Assembly (NCBI GenBank): GCA_014695195.1
Contig: JACJNW010000022.1
Span: 1-64,000 of the forward strand
Length of the DNA: 64,000 nucleotides
DNA from: Cyanobacteria bacterium FACHB-DQ100
Lineage (GTDB): Bacteria; Cyanobacteriota; Cyanobacteriia; Leptolyngbyales; Leptolyngbyaceae
Reading direction: 5' to 3'
The notes beneath the pieces were generated by a model. The model was not told the DNA's origin and searched no databases. It saw only the letters and a list, made by a program, of their open reading frames with translations. Both the position numbers and the translations under genes were made by a program. This document shows positions 31,856 to 40,152 of this stretch, piece after piece (positions within the stretch are counted from its first letter, which is position 1; every line of letters begins with the position of its first letter).

Positions 31856-33040
31856 ATGAATTTGCCCTGGATTTCTCCTGCCAATCGCTTAACAAAGCTG
31901 CCTCAATATGTGTTTGCGCGTCTGGATGAGCTAAAAGCCAACGCCAGAGCGCAAGGAGTTGATCTAATCGATTTGGGCATGGGAAATCCAGACGGGGCGA
32001 CTCCAAGCCCGATCGTTGAGGCGGCGAGCAATGCGATTAAAGATTCTAGAAATCACGGATATCCGCCTTTTGAGGGCACAGCCAGCTTTCGCAAAGCTAT
32101 TACCGATTGGTATCGACGACGCTATGGAGTTGATCTCAATCCTGACGGTGAAGCCCTGCCACTATTGGGATCAAAAGAAGGACTGACGCATTTAGCCTTG
32201 GCATATCTCGATCCGGGTGATGTTGTTTTGGTTCCGAGTCCTTCCTATCCGCCCCATTTTCGAGGGCCTTTAATTGCGGGTGCAACGTTATATCCACTAA
32301 TGTTGAAAGCTGAGCAAAATTGGCTTATTGACCTCAGCGCCATTCCCGAAGAAGTGGCTCAGAAAGCGAAGATTTTGTATTTCAACTATCCGAGCAATCC
32401 CACAACTGCAACTGCTCCACGCGAGTTCTTTGAAGAAATTGTTGCCTTTGCGCGTCGGTATGAAATTTTGCTGGTACATGATCAAGCCTATGCAGAATTA
32501 GCGTTTGACGGATATCAGCCCACAAGTTTATTAGAAATTCCAGGCGCGAAAGAGATCGGAGTTGAGTTTCATACGCTGTCAAAAACGTACAACATGGCAG
32601 GCTGGCGCGTGGGGTTTGTTGTAGGAAATCGCCACGTGATTCAAGGATTGCGGACGCTGAAAACGAACCTTGATTACGGCATTTTTTCCGCCATTCAGAC
32701 CGCAGCAGAAACCGCTTTGAACTTGCCCGATCGCTACCTTGTCGAAGTGCAGGAGCGCTATCGAACTCGCCGCGATTTCTTAATTAATGGACTTTCTGAA
32801 TTAGGCTGGTCGATTCCGAAGCCCAACGCCACGATGTATCTTTGGGTTCCTTGTCCGCCGGGAATGGGTTCAACTGATTTTGCGCTGACCGTTCTGCAGA
32901 AAACGGGGGTTGTTGTCACTCCTGGAAATGCGTTTGGCGCAGGGGGGGAAGGCTATGTGCGAATTAGCTTAATTGCAGAGTGCGATCGCTTAGGTGAAGC
33001 CCTAAACCGATTAAAGCAAGCCAACATCCGTTTCGCTTAA
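31856..33040 (+). CDS. class I/II PLP-dependent aminotransferase (aspartate/LL-diaminopimelate type)
   Basis: The protein has 394 residues with the class I/II fold. The PLP lysine lies in LSKTYNMAGWRVGF. Other conserved parts are FNYPSNPTTATAP (Asn contacting PLP), VHDQAYAELAFDG and GGEGYVRISLI with the substrate-binding Arg. The N-terminal LIDLGMGNPDGATP is typical of the DapL/AlaC-like subgroup. It may make LL-diaminopimelate, alanine or aspartate; the sequence alone does not decide. Confidence 0.88.
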   Translation: MNLPWISPANRLTKLPQYVFARLDELKANARAQGVDLIDLGMGNPDGATPSPIVEAASNAIKDSRNHGYPPFEGTASFRKAITDWYRRRYGVDLNPDGEALPLLGSKEGLTHLALAYLDPGDVVLVPSPSYPPHFRGPLIAGATLYPLMLKAEQNWLIDLSAIPEEVAQKAKILYFNYPSNPTTATAPREFFEEIVAFARRYEILLVHDQAYAELAFDGYQPTSLLEIPGAKEIGVEFHTLSKTYNMAGWRVGFVVGNRHVIQGLRTLKTNLDYGIFSAIQTAAETALNLPDRYLVEVQERYRTRRDFLINGLSELGWSIPKPNATMYLWVPCPPGMGSTDFALTVLQKTGVVVTPGNAFGAGGEGYVRISLIAECDRLGEALNRLKQANIRFA

Positions 33041-33116
33041 AACAACTCAAACTTTCTCAGCAAAATCGCGATTGCAAGCTATTATATTGCGGCAGATTAA
33101 TGCTGAGGAAATGACG

Positions 33117-34751
33117 ATGAGCCGCCATCTACTGTCGATCGAGCCATTTGATATGAATGGGTTTCGCTTTCCGGGGTATATGGTGAGCAGCACTGCTCCG
33201 ATCAATGTTGAAGATAAAGACGAAACGACTATCGATCGAGATCCCAGCGAGGTTTTGAAGGAGATTGCGGATTACCTACAGCAGCATGAAGATGCTGAAA
33301 TTTTGATTGCAATTCACGGTTATAACTCCAGCAAATCAGGAGCAAGATGGTGGTACGAAGAAATCCGCAGATATGTTAATCAAAACTTCGCAAACCATGT
33401 TTCACCAGGCTTGATGGTCATTGGTTACCGATGGTCTTCAGAAAACGTATTTCCGAATGAGTCGGGTCAGAAATCTTCGAGCATTCTTAAGGTTTTGCCA
33501 GGAACGATTAAGGCATTCAAAGCTTTACCAAAACCTCTAGCGATCGCAGGTATTTTTGGAGTATTACTTGCGGTGATTGGTGGCATTTTTAATCTTGTCA
33601 TTGCGCTATTCAATCTTGTTGATAGTCTTACTATTCTGATTGCTTCCTCTTTGGCACTAACGCTCTCTTTATCGATTGTTGTGGTTATTTTGACAATCTT
33701 TATTCTGAGAATCTCAGGATATTTTCGAGATACTTATCGTGCAGCAAATTTTGGTGTTTCAGATTTAGTTGAATTTATTCGACAGCTAGATAATCAATTG
33801 GTAGGGCAATCGACAAATCGGCAAAAACGAGTCCGTCTTAGTTTCATTGGGCACAGTATGGGTGCTTTTGTAGTGACAAATACGGTGCGAATTTTGTCAG
33901 ATGTATTCGATCGAGATTCGATCGGAAATCTACACATCAAAAATCAGAAAAAGCTTCCTTCTTCAGATATTGGTAATGCCTTTCGGTTGAGCCGATTAGT
34001 ATTAGTTGCACCTGATATTTCTGCTGAAGCGATCATCTCAGGACGAGGGAATCCGTTAAAGTCTTCGTTGCGTCGTTTTGATGAAGCTTATCTCTTCAGC
34101 AACGAAGGCGATATGGTGCTGAAAATTGCTTCAACTGCGGCAAATTACTTCAGTTTTCCGACAAGCACCCGAGATGGAGGATATCGCTTAGGAAATGTGA
34201 TTGTGAGAAGTCCGGGGAAATTTGGACTTGAGAAAAGCGGCATCGTGAATCTAGATAATTCTGGGCAATTAATTCCGTTATGTGGAATTGAGTTTTTAGA
34301 GCGTTTGTATCTACGAGAAGGAATGCCACTGTCGAAGCGGCAAGAACAAATTGACTTGGAGAGCGATCGTTTTATTGCAGAATTATTTACTTATTTCGAT
34401 TGCACAAACTACCAAGAAAACGGTAGAGGAATTGTTAGTCAAGCGCTTGGTAAATCCTTCCTAAATTTCAAAGATTATGTTGCTTTGATTCTCTCTGGAG
34501 CAGACGGACACGGTGGATTTTTATTTGCTAAAGATGCGAATTTTAGTCGTCGCTTAATTTACGGATTGAGCAGTATTGGACTTGAAAAGTTGCTCATGAC
34601 GATCGATGCAAATCAGGGAGATCACCAGGTTTTACTCAAGCTTTTTTCTCAACAATGCGGCGAAAAAGGCATTCAAGTTTTGCTTGCGAATGAGCGGTAC
34701 GATCGTCTTGGTTTAGCTAGTGGAAAGCTGAGCGATCGAAAAGCATTCTAG
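33117..34751 (+). CDS. alpha/beta-hydrolase with internal membrane segments
   Basis: The ATG at 33117 has GAGG 8 bases upstream, so it is preferred over the ATG at 33111 and the frame from 33072. The protein has 544 residues. An oxyanion-type motif ILIAIHGYNSS lies near residue 65, and the nucleophile elbow GHSMGAFV lies near 245. Two or three hydrophobic helices between them (about 140-200: AIAGIFGVLLAVIGGIF, LTILIASSLALTLSLSIVVVILTIFIL) interrupt the hydrolase fold. It resembles DUF900-type hydrolases. The substrate is unknown. The inserted membrane helices suggest a membrane-bound esterase or lipase, which is an inference. Confidence 0.7.
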   Translation: MSRHLLSIEPFDMNGFRFPGYMVSSTAPINVEDKDETTIDRDPSEVLKEIADYLQQHEDAEILIAIHGYNSSKSGARWWYEEIRRYVNQNFANHVSPGLMVIGYRWSSENVFPNESGQKSSSILKVLPGTIKAFKALPKPLAIAGIFGVLLAVIGGIFNLVIALFNLVDSLTILIASSLALTLSLSIVVVILTIFILRISGYFRDTYRAANFGVSDLVEFIRQLDNQLVGQSTNRQKRVRLSFIGHSMGAFVVTNTVRILSDVFDRDSIGNLHIKNQKKLPSSDIGNAFRLSRLVLVAPDISAEAIISGRGNPLKSSLRRFDEAYLFSNEGDMVLKIASTAANYFSFPTSTRDGGYRLGNVIVRSPGKFGLEKSGIVNLDNSGQLIPLCGIEFLERLYLREGMPLSKRQEQIDLESDRFIAELFTYFDCTNYQENGRGIVSQALGKSFLNFKDYVALILSGADGHGGFLFAKDANFSRRLIYGLSSIGLEKLLMTIDANQGDHQVLLKLFSQQCGEKGIQVLLANERYDRLGLASGKLSDRKAF

Positions 34752-34809
34752 TTCAGCCCTTATCTTCGGAGAACTCCTGCTTCGAGGTAGTCTTTAATTT
34801 TTAAGGACA

Positions 34810-35706
34810 ATGCGATCGAATACGCTCACATTAGCGATCGTTCTGACGATCGGAATTCTTTCAGTTTCAACGGCTGCAATTCTGATTCGACTGGCGACAA
34901 CCGTTTCAGGTGTTTCAGGCGTTGGGTTTAGTCTTGTTTTAGCAGCATCCCGCTTGTCGATCGCAGCGCTGGTTCTGGTTCCAACTTGGCGGTCTTTTCA
35001 GACCGCTTCACCGAGTGCGACCAAATTCGCGATCGGTGCAGGGATTTCGCTGGCGGTGCATTTTGCGACCTGGATTTCGTCGCTGTCTTATACGTCGATC
35101 GCAGCTTCGACAACGCTTGTAACAACGAATCCACTCTGGGTTGCTCTGCTTAGTTGGGCTTGGTTTCGAGAAAAGCCAACTCGTGCAACGTTTTGGGGAA
35201 TTGGAATTGCCATGATTGGGGGCATCTTAATTGGATTTGATCAAACCAGTCGAGATGGTTCAAATCCACTGCTGGGAAATGGATTAGCGATCGTCGGCGC
35301 GTGGGCAGCAAGTTTATATCTGTTATTAGGACGAGAAGCACAACGGCAAGGATTAAACGTAAAAATTTACGTCACGATCGCCTATAGTGTTGCAGCAATC
35401 GTACTGTTTCCCTTGCCGTTCCTATTCGCCTCATCTTACATTGGCTATCCCATTCTCACTTATGTTTACATTGCATTGATGGCAGTGTTTCCACAACTGA
35501 TTGGACATACCAGTTTCAATTGGTCAATGCGACATCTACCACCAACGATCGTGACGCTGATTATTTTGCTAGAGCCAGTTGGATCGACGATTTTTGCGAT
35601 CGCACTATTTCAAGAAATTCCTGGAACGCAAGTGATTGCAGGAGCTTTGGTCTTATTAATCGGAGTCGCGATCGCAATTTTAGGAAATTCTGCAAAAGTA
35701 TCCTGA
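34810..35706 (+). CDS. EamA/DMT family transporter
   Basis: The 298-residue protein has ten hydrophobic helices in two EamA halves. The second half contains GHTSFNWSMRHLPPTIV and ILLEPVGSTIFAIALFQEIPG, the usual signature region. Members export or import small metabolites or amino acids; the substrate cannot be read from sequence. A terminator follows at 35758-35783. Confidence 0.9.
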   Translation: MRSNTLTLAIVLTIGILSVSTAAILIRLATTVSGVSGVGFSLVLAASRLSIAALVLVPTWRSFQTASPSATKFAIGAGISLAVHFATWISSLSYTSIAASTTLVTTNPLWVALLSWAWFREKPTRATFWGIGIAMIGGILIGFDQTSRDGSNPLLGNGLAIVGAWAASLYLLLGREAQRQGLNVKIYVTIAYSVAAIVLFPLPFLFASSYIGYPILTYVYIALMAVFPQLIGHTSFNWSMRHLPPTIVTLIILLEPVGSTIFAIALFQEIPGTQVIAGALVLLIGVAIAILGNSAKVS

Positions 35707-35754
35707 TTTACCCGAATCTCTGAGTAAAGGGGAATGGTAGATGCACCCTGATAA

Positions 35755-37005
35755 TTACCCCTGGCTTCGGTCGGGGGTTTTTTGTTCCAGCGCTTCGATT
35801 GCCGCTTCGAGCGCGATCGCTACATGCGTCCAATGCGTTCCACCTTGGCAAAACACAACATAAGGTTCACGTAAAGGGCCATCGGCAGAAAATTCCGAAG
35901 TGCTGCCATCGATAAAAGTTCCACCTGCCATCACCAACTCACTCTCATAGCCAGGCATTCCCGACGGAACCGGATCGAGATAAGAGCCGATCGGTGAATT
36001 CTGCTGAATTGATCGGCAAAACGCAATAATCTTTTCCGGCGAACCTAGCTTAATCGCTTGAATCACATCGCGCCTCGGAGCCATCGGAGCCGGATTTACC
36101 GGATAGCCCAACTTGTCAAACACATAAGCGGTCAGATGATTGCCTTTCATCGCTTCACCCACCATTTGAGGTGCAAGAAACAAGCCCTGAAATAACAAGC
36201 GATTTTGATCAAACGTCGCACCGCCGGAACTGCCAATTCCCGGAGCAGTTAACCGACAAGCTGCCATTTCTACCAAATCAGCTCGACCTGCAACGTATCC
36301 GCCCGTCGTGACGATCGTCCCCCCCATATTTTTAATCAAAGACCCCGCAATCAAGTCTGCTCCAACCGCCGTGGGTTCTCGATCTTCCACAAACTCTCCA
36401 TAGCAGTTATCCACAAAGCAAACCGTATTCGGATTCTGTTCCTTGACGATCGCAACGATCTTCTCAATTTCGACGATCGACAAACTCGGTCGCCACGAAT
36501 AGCCACACGATCGCTGAATCGAAACTAATTTTGTATTCGCTCGAATCGCCGTCCGGAGCGCGTGCCAGTCGATTAACCCGTCCGGCGTAAGTTCCAACTG
36601 CCGATACGAAACGCTAAGATCTTTGAGAGAGCCTTGCTGATGTCCCCGCAAGCCAATCACTTCTTCTAAGGTGTCGTAGGGCGCACCCGCAACGCAGAGC
36701 ATTTCATCACCCGGACGTAACACTCCGTAAAGCGCCGAGGCGATCGCATGAGTTCCAGACACAAACTGCACCCGAACGATCGCAGCCTCAGCCTGAACGA
36801 TCTCTGCAAAGACCCGATCGAGCACTTCTCGTCCTAAATCATCATGACCATAGCCGGAGACACTGGCAAAATGATGAACTCCCACTCGATGATGGCGATA
36901 AGCAGCCAGCACCCTTTGTAAATTTTTCTTGACCTGAGAGTCAATACCAGAAAAAATTGCAGATAGCGCCTGTTCTGCTTCTTTTATCAAGATCGAGCCG
37001 TCCAT
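35755..37005 (-). CDS. methionine gamma-lyase/aluminium resistance family PLP enzyme
   Basis: The protein has 416 residues and belongs to the Cys/Met-metabolism-like PLP family often annotated as aluminium resistance protein. Conserved parts include GYGHDDLGREVLDRVFA, VSGTHAIASALYGVLRPGD and VDNCYGEFVEDREP (PLP-binding Asp). The probable PLP lysine is in GSLIKNMGGTI. The true substrate and link to metal resistance are poorly established. The end of the gene carries the terminator of the facing EamA gene. Confidence 0.88.
   Translation of the reverse strand: MDGSILIKEAEQALSAIFSGIDSQVKKNLQRVLAAYRHHRVGVHHFASVSGYGHDDLGREVLDRVFAEIVQAEAAIVRVQFVSGTHAIASALYGVLRPGDEMLCVAGAPYDTLEEVIGLRGHQQGSLKDLSVSYRQLELTPDGLIDWHALRTAIRANTKLVSIQRSCGYSWRPSLSIVEIEKIVAIVKEQNPNTVCFVDNCYGEFVEDREPTAVGADLIAGSLIKNMGGTIVTTGGYVAGRADLVEMAACRLTAPGIGSSGGATFDQNRLLFQGLFLAPQMVGEAMKGNHLTAYVFDKLGYPVNPAPMAPRRDVIQAIKLGSPEKIIAFCRSIQQNSPIGSYLDPVPSGMPGYESELVMAGGTFIDGSTSEFSADGPLREPYVVFCQGGTHWTHVAIALEAAIEALEQKTPDRSQG
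35758..35783 (+). terminator. intrinsic terminator of the EamA gene, inside the end of the convergent gene
   Basis: CCCCTGGC (35758-35765), loop TTCG and GTCGGGGG (35770-35777) form an 8-bp stem with two G-T pairs, followed by TTTTTT. The stem lies within the last codons of the convergent PLP enzyme gene, whose stop is at 35755. Confidence 0.8.
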
Positions 37006-37044
37006 CGTCTGCCTCGTTCATTAATATTTACAGTAGAGATTGCG

Positions 37045-37076
37045 CTAACCCGAATAACTCAGTCGGTTAGAGCGGG
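37045..37076. other. inverted repeat and tRNA D-arm-like sequence upstream of desC
   Basis: CTAACC (37045-37050) and GGTTAG (37065-37070) form an inverted repeat with a 14-base gap. The stretch AACTCAGTCGGTTAGAGC (about 37056-37073) also reads like a tRNA D-arm, but no acceptor, anticodon or T-arm follows. It lies about 50 bases before the desC start and may be an operator or leader element. Confidence 0.4.
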
Positions 37077-37124
37077 TTCTATTGTCGCGCAAATTGGTAT
37101 CGTATTCCGTTTAGAGATTCTTTC

Positions 37125-37943
37125 ATGACTATTGCAACTTCCGAAAAACTGAAAATAGACTATCCCACGCTAGGCTTCATGGTGGCGATTCACATCGGCG
37201 CACTGTTCGCCTTTTTGCCCGGAAACTTTAGCTGGAGCGCAGTCGGATTAGCAATCTTCCTTCACTGGCTGACCGGAGGCTTAGGAATTACCCTCGGCTG
37301 GCACCGTCTCATGAGTCACCGCAGCTTCCAAGTCCCAAAATGGCTCGAATACACCCTAGTTTTCTTTGGTTCATTGGCAATGCAGGGCGGGCCAATCTGG
37401 TGGATCGGGCTACATCGTCATCATCATCTTTATTCTGATCAGCCCAACGATCACCACGATTCGACCAAGGGATTCTGGTGGAGCCATATGGAATGGATGC
37501 TGCGGGATGTTCCGGCTGAAAATGAAGTTCCTAAATTCACAAAAGATATTGCCGACGACAAGTTTTATCAGTTCTTAGAAAACTATTTTGCACTGCTGCA
37601 AATTGCATTAGGCGTGTTGCTGTATGCGATCGGCGGTTGGTCATTCGTGGTTTGGGGAATCTTTGTTCGCTTGGTGCTGGTTTACCACTGCACTTGGCTT
37701 GTCAACAGTGCAACCCATAAATTCGGCTACCGCACCTATGAATCCGGTGACAACTCCACAAACTGCTGGTGGGTAGCGCTTCTGGTTTACGGCGAAGGCT
37801 GGCACAACAATCACCATGCGTTTCAGTATTCCGCCCGTCACGGTCTGAAATGGTGGGAAATCGATATGACTTGGATGACGATTCGGCTACTGCAAGTTCT
37901 TGGTCTTGCAACCAAGGTGAAACTTGCAGAAGAAAAAGCTTAG
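37125..37943 (+). CDS. desC: delta-9 acyl-lipid desaturase
   Basis: The protein has 272 residues with four hydrophobic helices and the three His boxes of membrane desaturases: HRLMSH (60-65), HRHHH (97-101) and HNNHH (227-231). The spacing and length match cyanobacterial DesC, which puts the first double bond into stearoyl or palmitoyl chains on lipids at the C9 position, using ferredoxin. It acts in thylakoid and plasma membranes and is basic to cold acclimation. A strong terminator follows. Confidence 0.93.
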   Translation: MTIATSEKLKIDYPTLGFMVAIHIGALFAFLPGNFSWSAVGLAIFLHWLTGGLGITLGWHRLMSHRSFQVPKWLEYTLVFFGSLAMQGGPIWWIGLHRHHHLYSDQPNDHHDSTKGFWWSHMEWMLRDVPAENEVPKFTKDIADDKFYQFLENYFALLQIALGVLLYAIGGWSFVVWGIFVRLVLVYHCTWLVNSATHKFGYRTYESGDNSTNCWWVALLVYGEGWHNNHHAFQYSARHGLKWWEIDMTWMTIRLLQVLGLATKVKLAEEKA

Positions 37944-37957
37944 AGTCAGATTTCAAT

Positions 37958-38002
37958 AAAAAATCCCGGACGATAAACAGCGCGATCGTCCGGGATTTTT
38001 TA
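37958..38002 (+). terminator. strong intrinsic terminator after desC
   Basis: AATCCCGGACGAT (37962-37974) pairs perfectly with ATCGTCCGGGATT (37985-37997), followed by TTTTT. A run of A precedes the stem, so it could also work in the other direction. Confidence 0.93.
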
Positions 38003-38092
38003 TTAGAGAAGGGCTACTTCGCGCCCTCCGGAAACTTGGGAATTCGACCCGAAAAGGTTAGCATGATGGGATTGTGGGTAGGAGCTTAGCGC

Positions 38093-39676
38093 ATGAAATT
38101 ACGGATCGGTGCAAGTCTTCAGAACGGAAAGTACCAACTCAATCAAGTTCTAGGGCGCGAGAGCTTAGGCGCAACTTATCTAGCAACGCAAACGCTCCTT
38201 CAGCAATCGGTCGTAATTAAAACGATCGACCCTAGCCTGCAAGTGATGCAAAGCTTCCCCCAACTCAAAACTCGATTCATCGAAGAAACTCGGCTTCTCG
38301 CTCGTTCCCAGCACCCCAGTATTGTGCGAGTTCTCGACTTTTTCCAAGAAGATGGTCTACCGTTTCTGGTGATGGAATACATTCCGGGTCAGACTCTGCA
38401 CGATCGCATTTCTACGTTTAATGCACCACATCTAACCGAAGCCGAAGCGATTCACTATCTGCGGCAAGTCGCCTCAGCGCTCAGCGTTGCTCATCGTAAC
38501 GGACTGATTCACCGCAATATTCGACCCGAAACGATCGTGCGTCGTCAAGGCACTAATTTAGGCGTTCTCGTCGGCTTCGGGTTTGCTCACGACCTTGCAC
38601 CCCCGGTTGAGAAAAGCCCCTTTCTTCCTCTTGATGCCAATTGGAGCCAAGACAATCGATTCGCGATCGACCTCTACTCGCTGGCTGCAACTCTTTACTT
38701 TATCCTGACCGGACAATTCCCGAACGGCTCACCGTCGCTTGAACACCACTCTTGGAGTCCTGCAACCAAGCAAGCCATCTTTCGAGGACTGACCCGTGAT
38801 CCCCAGTGGCAGCTTCAAACTGCGGATGAGTGGTTGCGCCTCCTTCCCAACACAACGCTCCCACTGATGGCAACGAACCCCACCAGCAATGGTGCAAACA
38901 GTGCAGCCAATAATATTGTTCAGAGTACTCCGACAACTGGCAATTCCACATCGTCTCAAAACGGTCGGGGACGCTCGATCGAGCCAGAAGTCACGCTGGC
39001 TTCATTCCCGGTACAGAACGGACGCTCGGCGGCTCCTCCCACTAAAGCTCCTACCGCGCCACCCGCCCCAACCTTGACGGCACTTCCCACAACTGCCGTA
39101 GAAGCGACTCCGGCATCAGCAGTCCTTGTATCCCCGACCCCTCGCTTGCCAAAATCTTTAGTCCTAACGATGGTGACGGCTGGCGCGATCGGCGTAGGAT
39201 TCGGATTAGCGCTGCGAATTAGCGCGACCAAAGCACCCGGAACGACTTTGCTACAGCCTGTACAGCCTTTTCCCGAAAAAGAATGGAAAGGCACACTCAA
39301 TCCAAATGATAAGGATGCCGCCGATCTTCCCCTTGAATCCAGCAGCGCCAATTCCAACAAAACACCCTTAAAACCCGTTACCCCAGAAGTCGATCGCTCT
39401 ATCTATACCCCCCCAAAAATAGAAACGCCGTCGCCTGAACCGATTCGCCCGCGCCGTCATCCACTCACCGAGGAGATCGTACCCACCAACCCTGTGAAAC
39501 CCAAGCCCTCAGTTGAACCGAGCGAACCTGAGATCGAGCCAACTGAGCCTTTACCCGAAACGAGTACAACCCCTGAACCTGTCGTTCCGCCGGCAACCGC
39601 TCCGGCTCCCGTTGCGCCTGCACCTTTGAAACCCAGTTCTCGCGAAGTCACGCCGACTCCACCCACAACACCCTAA
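38093..39676 (+). CDS. membrane-anchored serine/threonine kinase-like protein, predicted pseudokinase
   Basis: The protein has 527 residues. A Hanks-type kinase fold covers about 13-265, with a loose glycine loop (LGRESLGATYLA) and the ATP-binding Lys43 in VVIK. The catalytic loop reads HRNIRPETI, with Asn142 where the catalytic Asp should be. The metal-binding DFG is GFG, with Gly161 in place of Asp. Both changes would normally abolish phosphotransfer. A transmembrane helix near 355-377 is followed by about 150 residues rich in Pro, Glu and Thr. A role as a scaffold or ligand-binding regulator is an inference. ABC1-kinase and PP2C genes follow within 4 kb. Confidence 0.85.
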   Translation: MKLRIGASLQNGKYQLNQVLGRESLGATYLATQTLLQQSVVIKTIDPSLQVMQSFPQLKTRFIEETRLLARSQHPSIVRVLDFFQEDGLPFLVMEYIPGQTLHDRISTFNAPHLTEAEAIHYLRQVASALSVAHRNGLIHRNIRPETIVRRQGTNLGVLVGFGFAHDLAPPVEKSPFLPLDANWSQDNRFAIDLYSLAATLYFILTGQFPNGSPSLEHHSWSPATKQAIFRGLTRDPQWQLQTADEWLRLLPNTTLPLMATNPTSNGANSAANNIVQSTPTTGNSTSSQNGRGRSIEPEVTLASFPVQNGRSAAPPTKAPTAPPAPTLTALPTTAVEATPASAVLVSPTPRLPKSLVLTMVTAGAIGVGFGLALRISATKAPGTTLLQPVQPFPEKEWKGTLNPNDKDAADLPLESSSANSNKTPLKPVTPEVDRSIYTPPKIETPSPEPIRPRRHPLTEEIVPTNPVKPKPSVEPSEPEIEPTEPLPETSTTPEPVVPPATAPAPVAPAPLKPSSREVTPTPPTTP

Positions 39677-39709
39677 CGGTCGATCGCGGAGATTCTCCCT
39701 CCGCCTGGG

Positions 39710-39737
39710 TTGTCCTCTCGACGGCTCACGCTATAAT
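39710..39737 (+). promoter_or_regulatory. sigma-70-type promoter for the small protein gene at 39762
   Basis: TTGTCC (39710-39715) and a perfect TATAAT (39732-39737) are 16 bases apart, and the ATG is 24 bases after the -10. The transcript would have a very short leader. Confidence 0.55.
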
Positions 39738-39761
39738 TCAGGCAGCGCTAGGAAAAATTTT

Positions 39762-40094
39762 ATGAGTACCCCCTTAGTTCATGCTTTCTTTGTAGGTCGA
39801 GCGATCGCTGAAATTGCTTACGAGCGGCTTGAAGCAGGTCTTACCGATGCCTTGAGCGAGCTAGGAAAATTCGATGCCGAACAGCGAGAAAACCTGCGGC
39901 AGCTTGTCGATGAAGTGATGGCACGGGCAGAGCGTGAAGCCACGATCGCCACCCAAGCTCAAACGACGACCGCGATCGTTCCGTTAGACTTACAAACAAG
40001 CGGCGACCTGCAAGCGACGATCGACGATCTGCGGGCAGAAATCGCGGAATTGCGGTCTGAACTTCAGCGCTACCGGACGCGATCGACTCAGTAA
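39762..40094 (+). CDS. conserved cyanobacterial small protein with C-terminal coiled coil
   Basis: The 110-residue protein starts MSTPLVHAFFVGRAIAEIAYERLE, with ALSELGKFDAEQRENLRQL further on, a pattern I recognise from conserved cyanobacterial and plastid-related proteins (possibly DUF6825). The last 30 residues form a coiled coil (LQATIDDLRAEIAELRSEL). There is no signal peptide or clear membrane helix. Function unknown. The gene has its own promoter and sits 58 bases before the ABC1-kinase gene. Confidence 0.7.
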   Translation: MSTPLVHAFFVGRAIAEIAYERLEAGLTDALSELGKFDAEQRENLRQLVDEVMARAEREATIATQAQTTTAIVPLDLQTSGDLQATIDDLRAEIAELRSELQRYRTRSTQ

Positions 40095-40152
40095 GATTCG
40101 CGTTTGTAATAATAAAGTTGAGTTTAACATTCAGTGTTAGTTGAGAAATCGC

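Noticed and set aside
37045-37120. tRNA gene upstream of desC
   Set aside because: Only the D-arm resembles a tRNA; no anticodon arm, T-arm or acceptor stem can be formed.
38956-39360. 134-codon Gly/Ala-rich frame opposite the pseudokinase tail
   Set aside because: Produced by the Pro-rich coding sequence on the other strand; no independent support.
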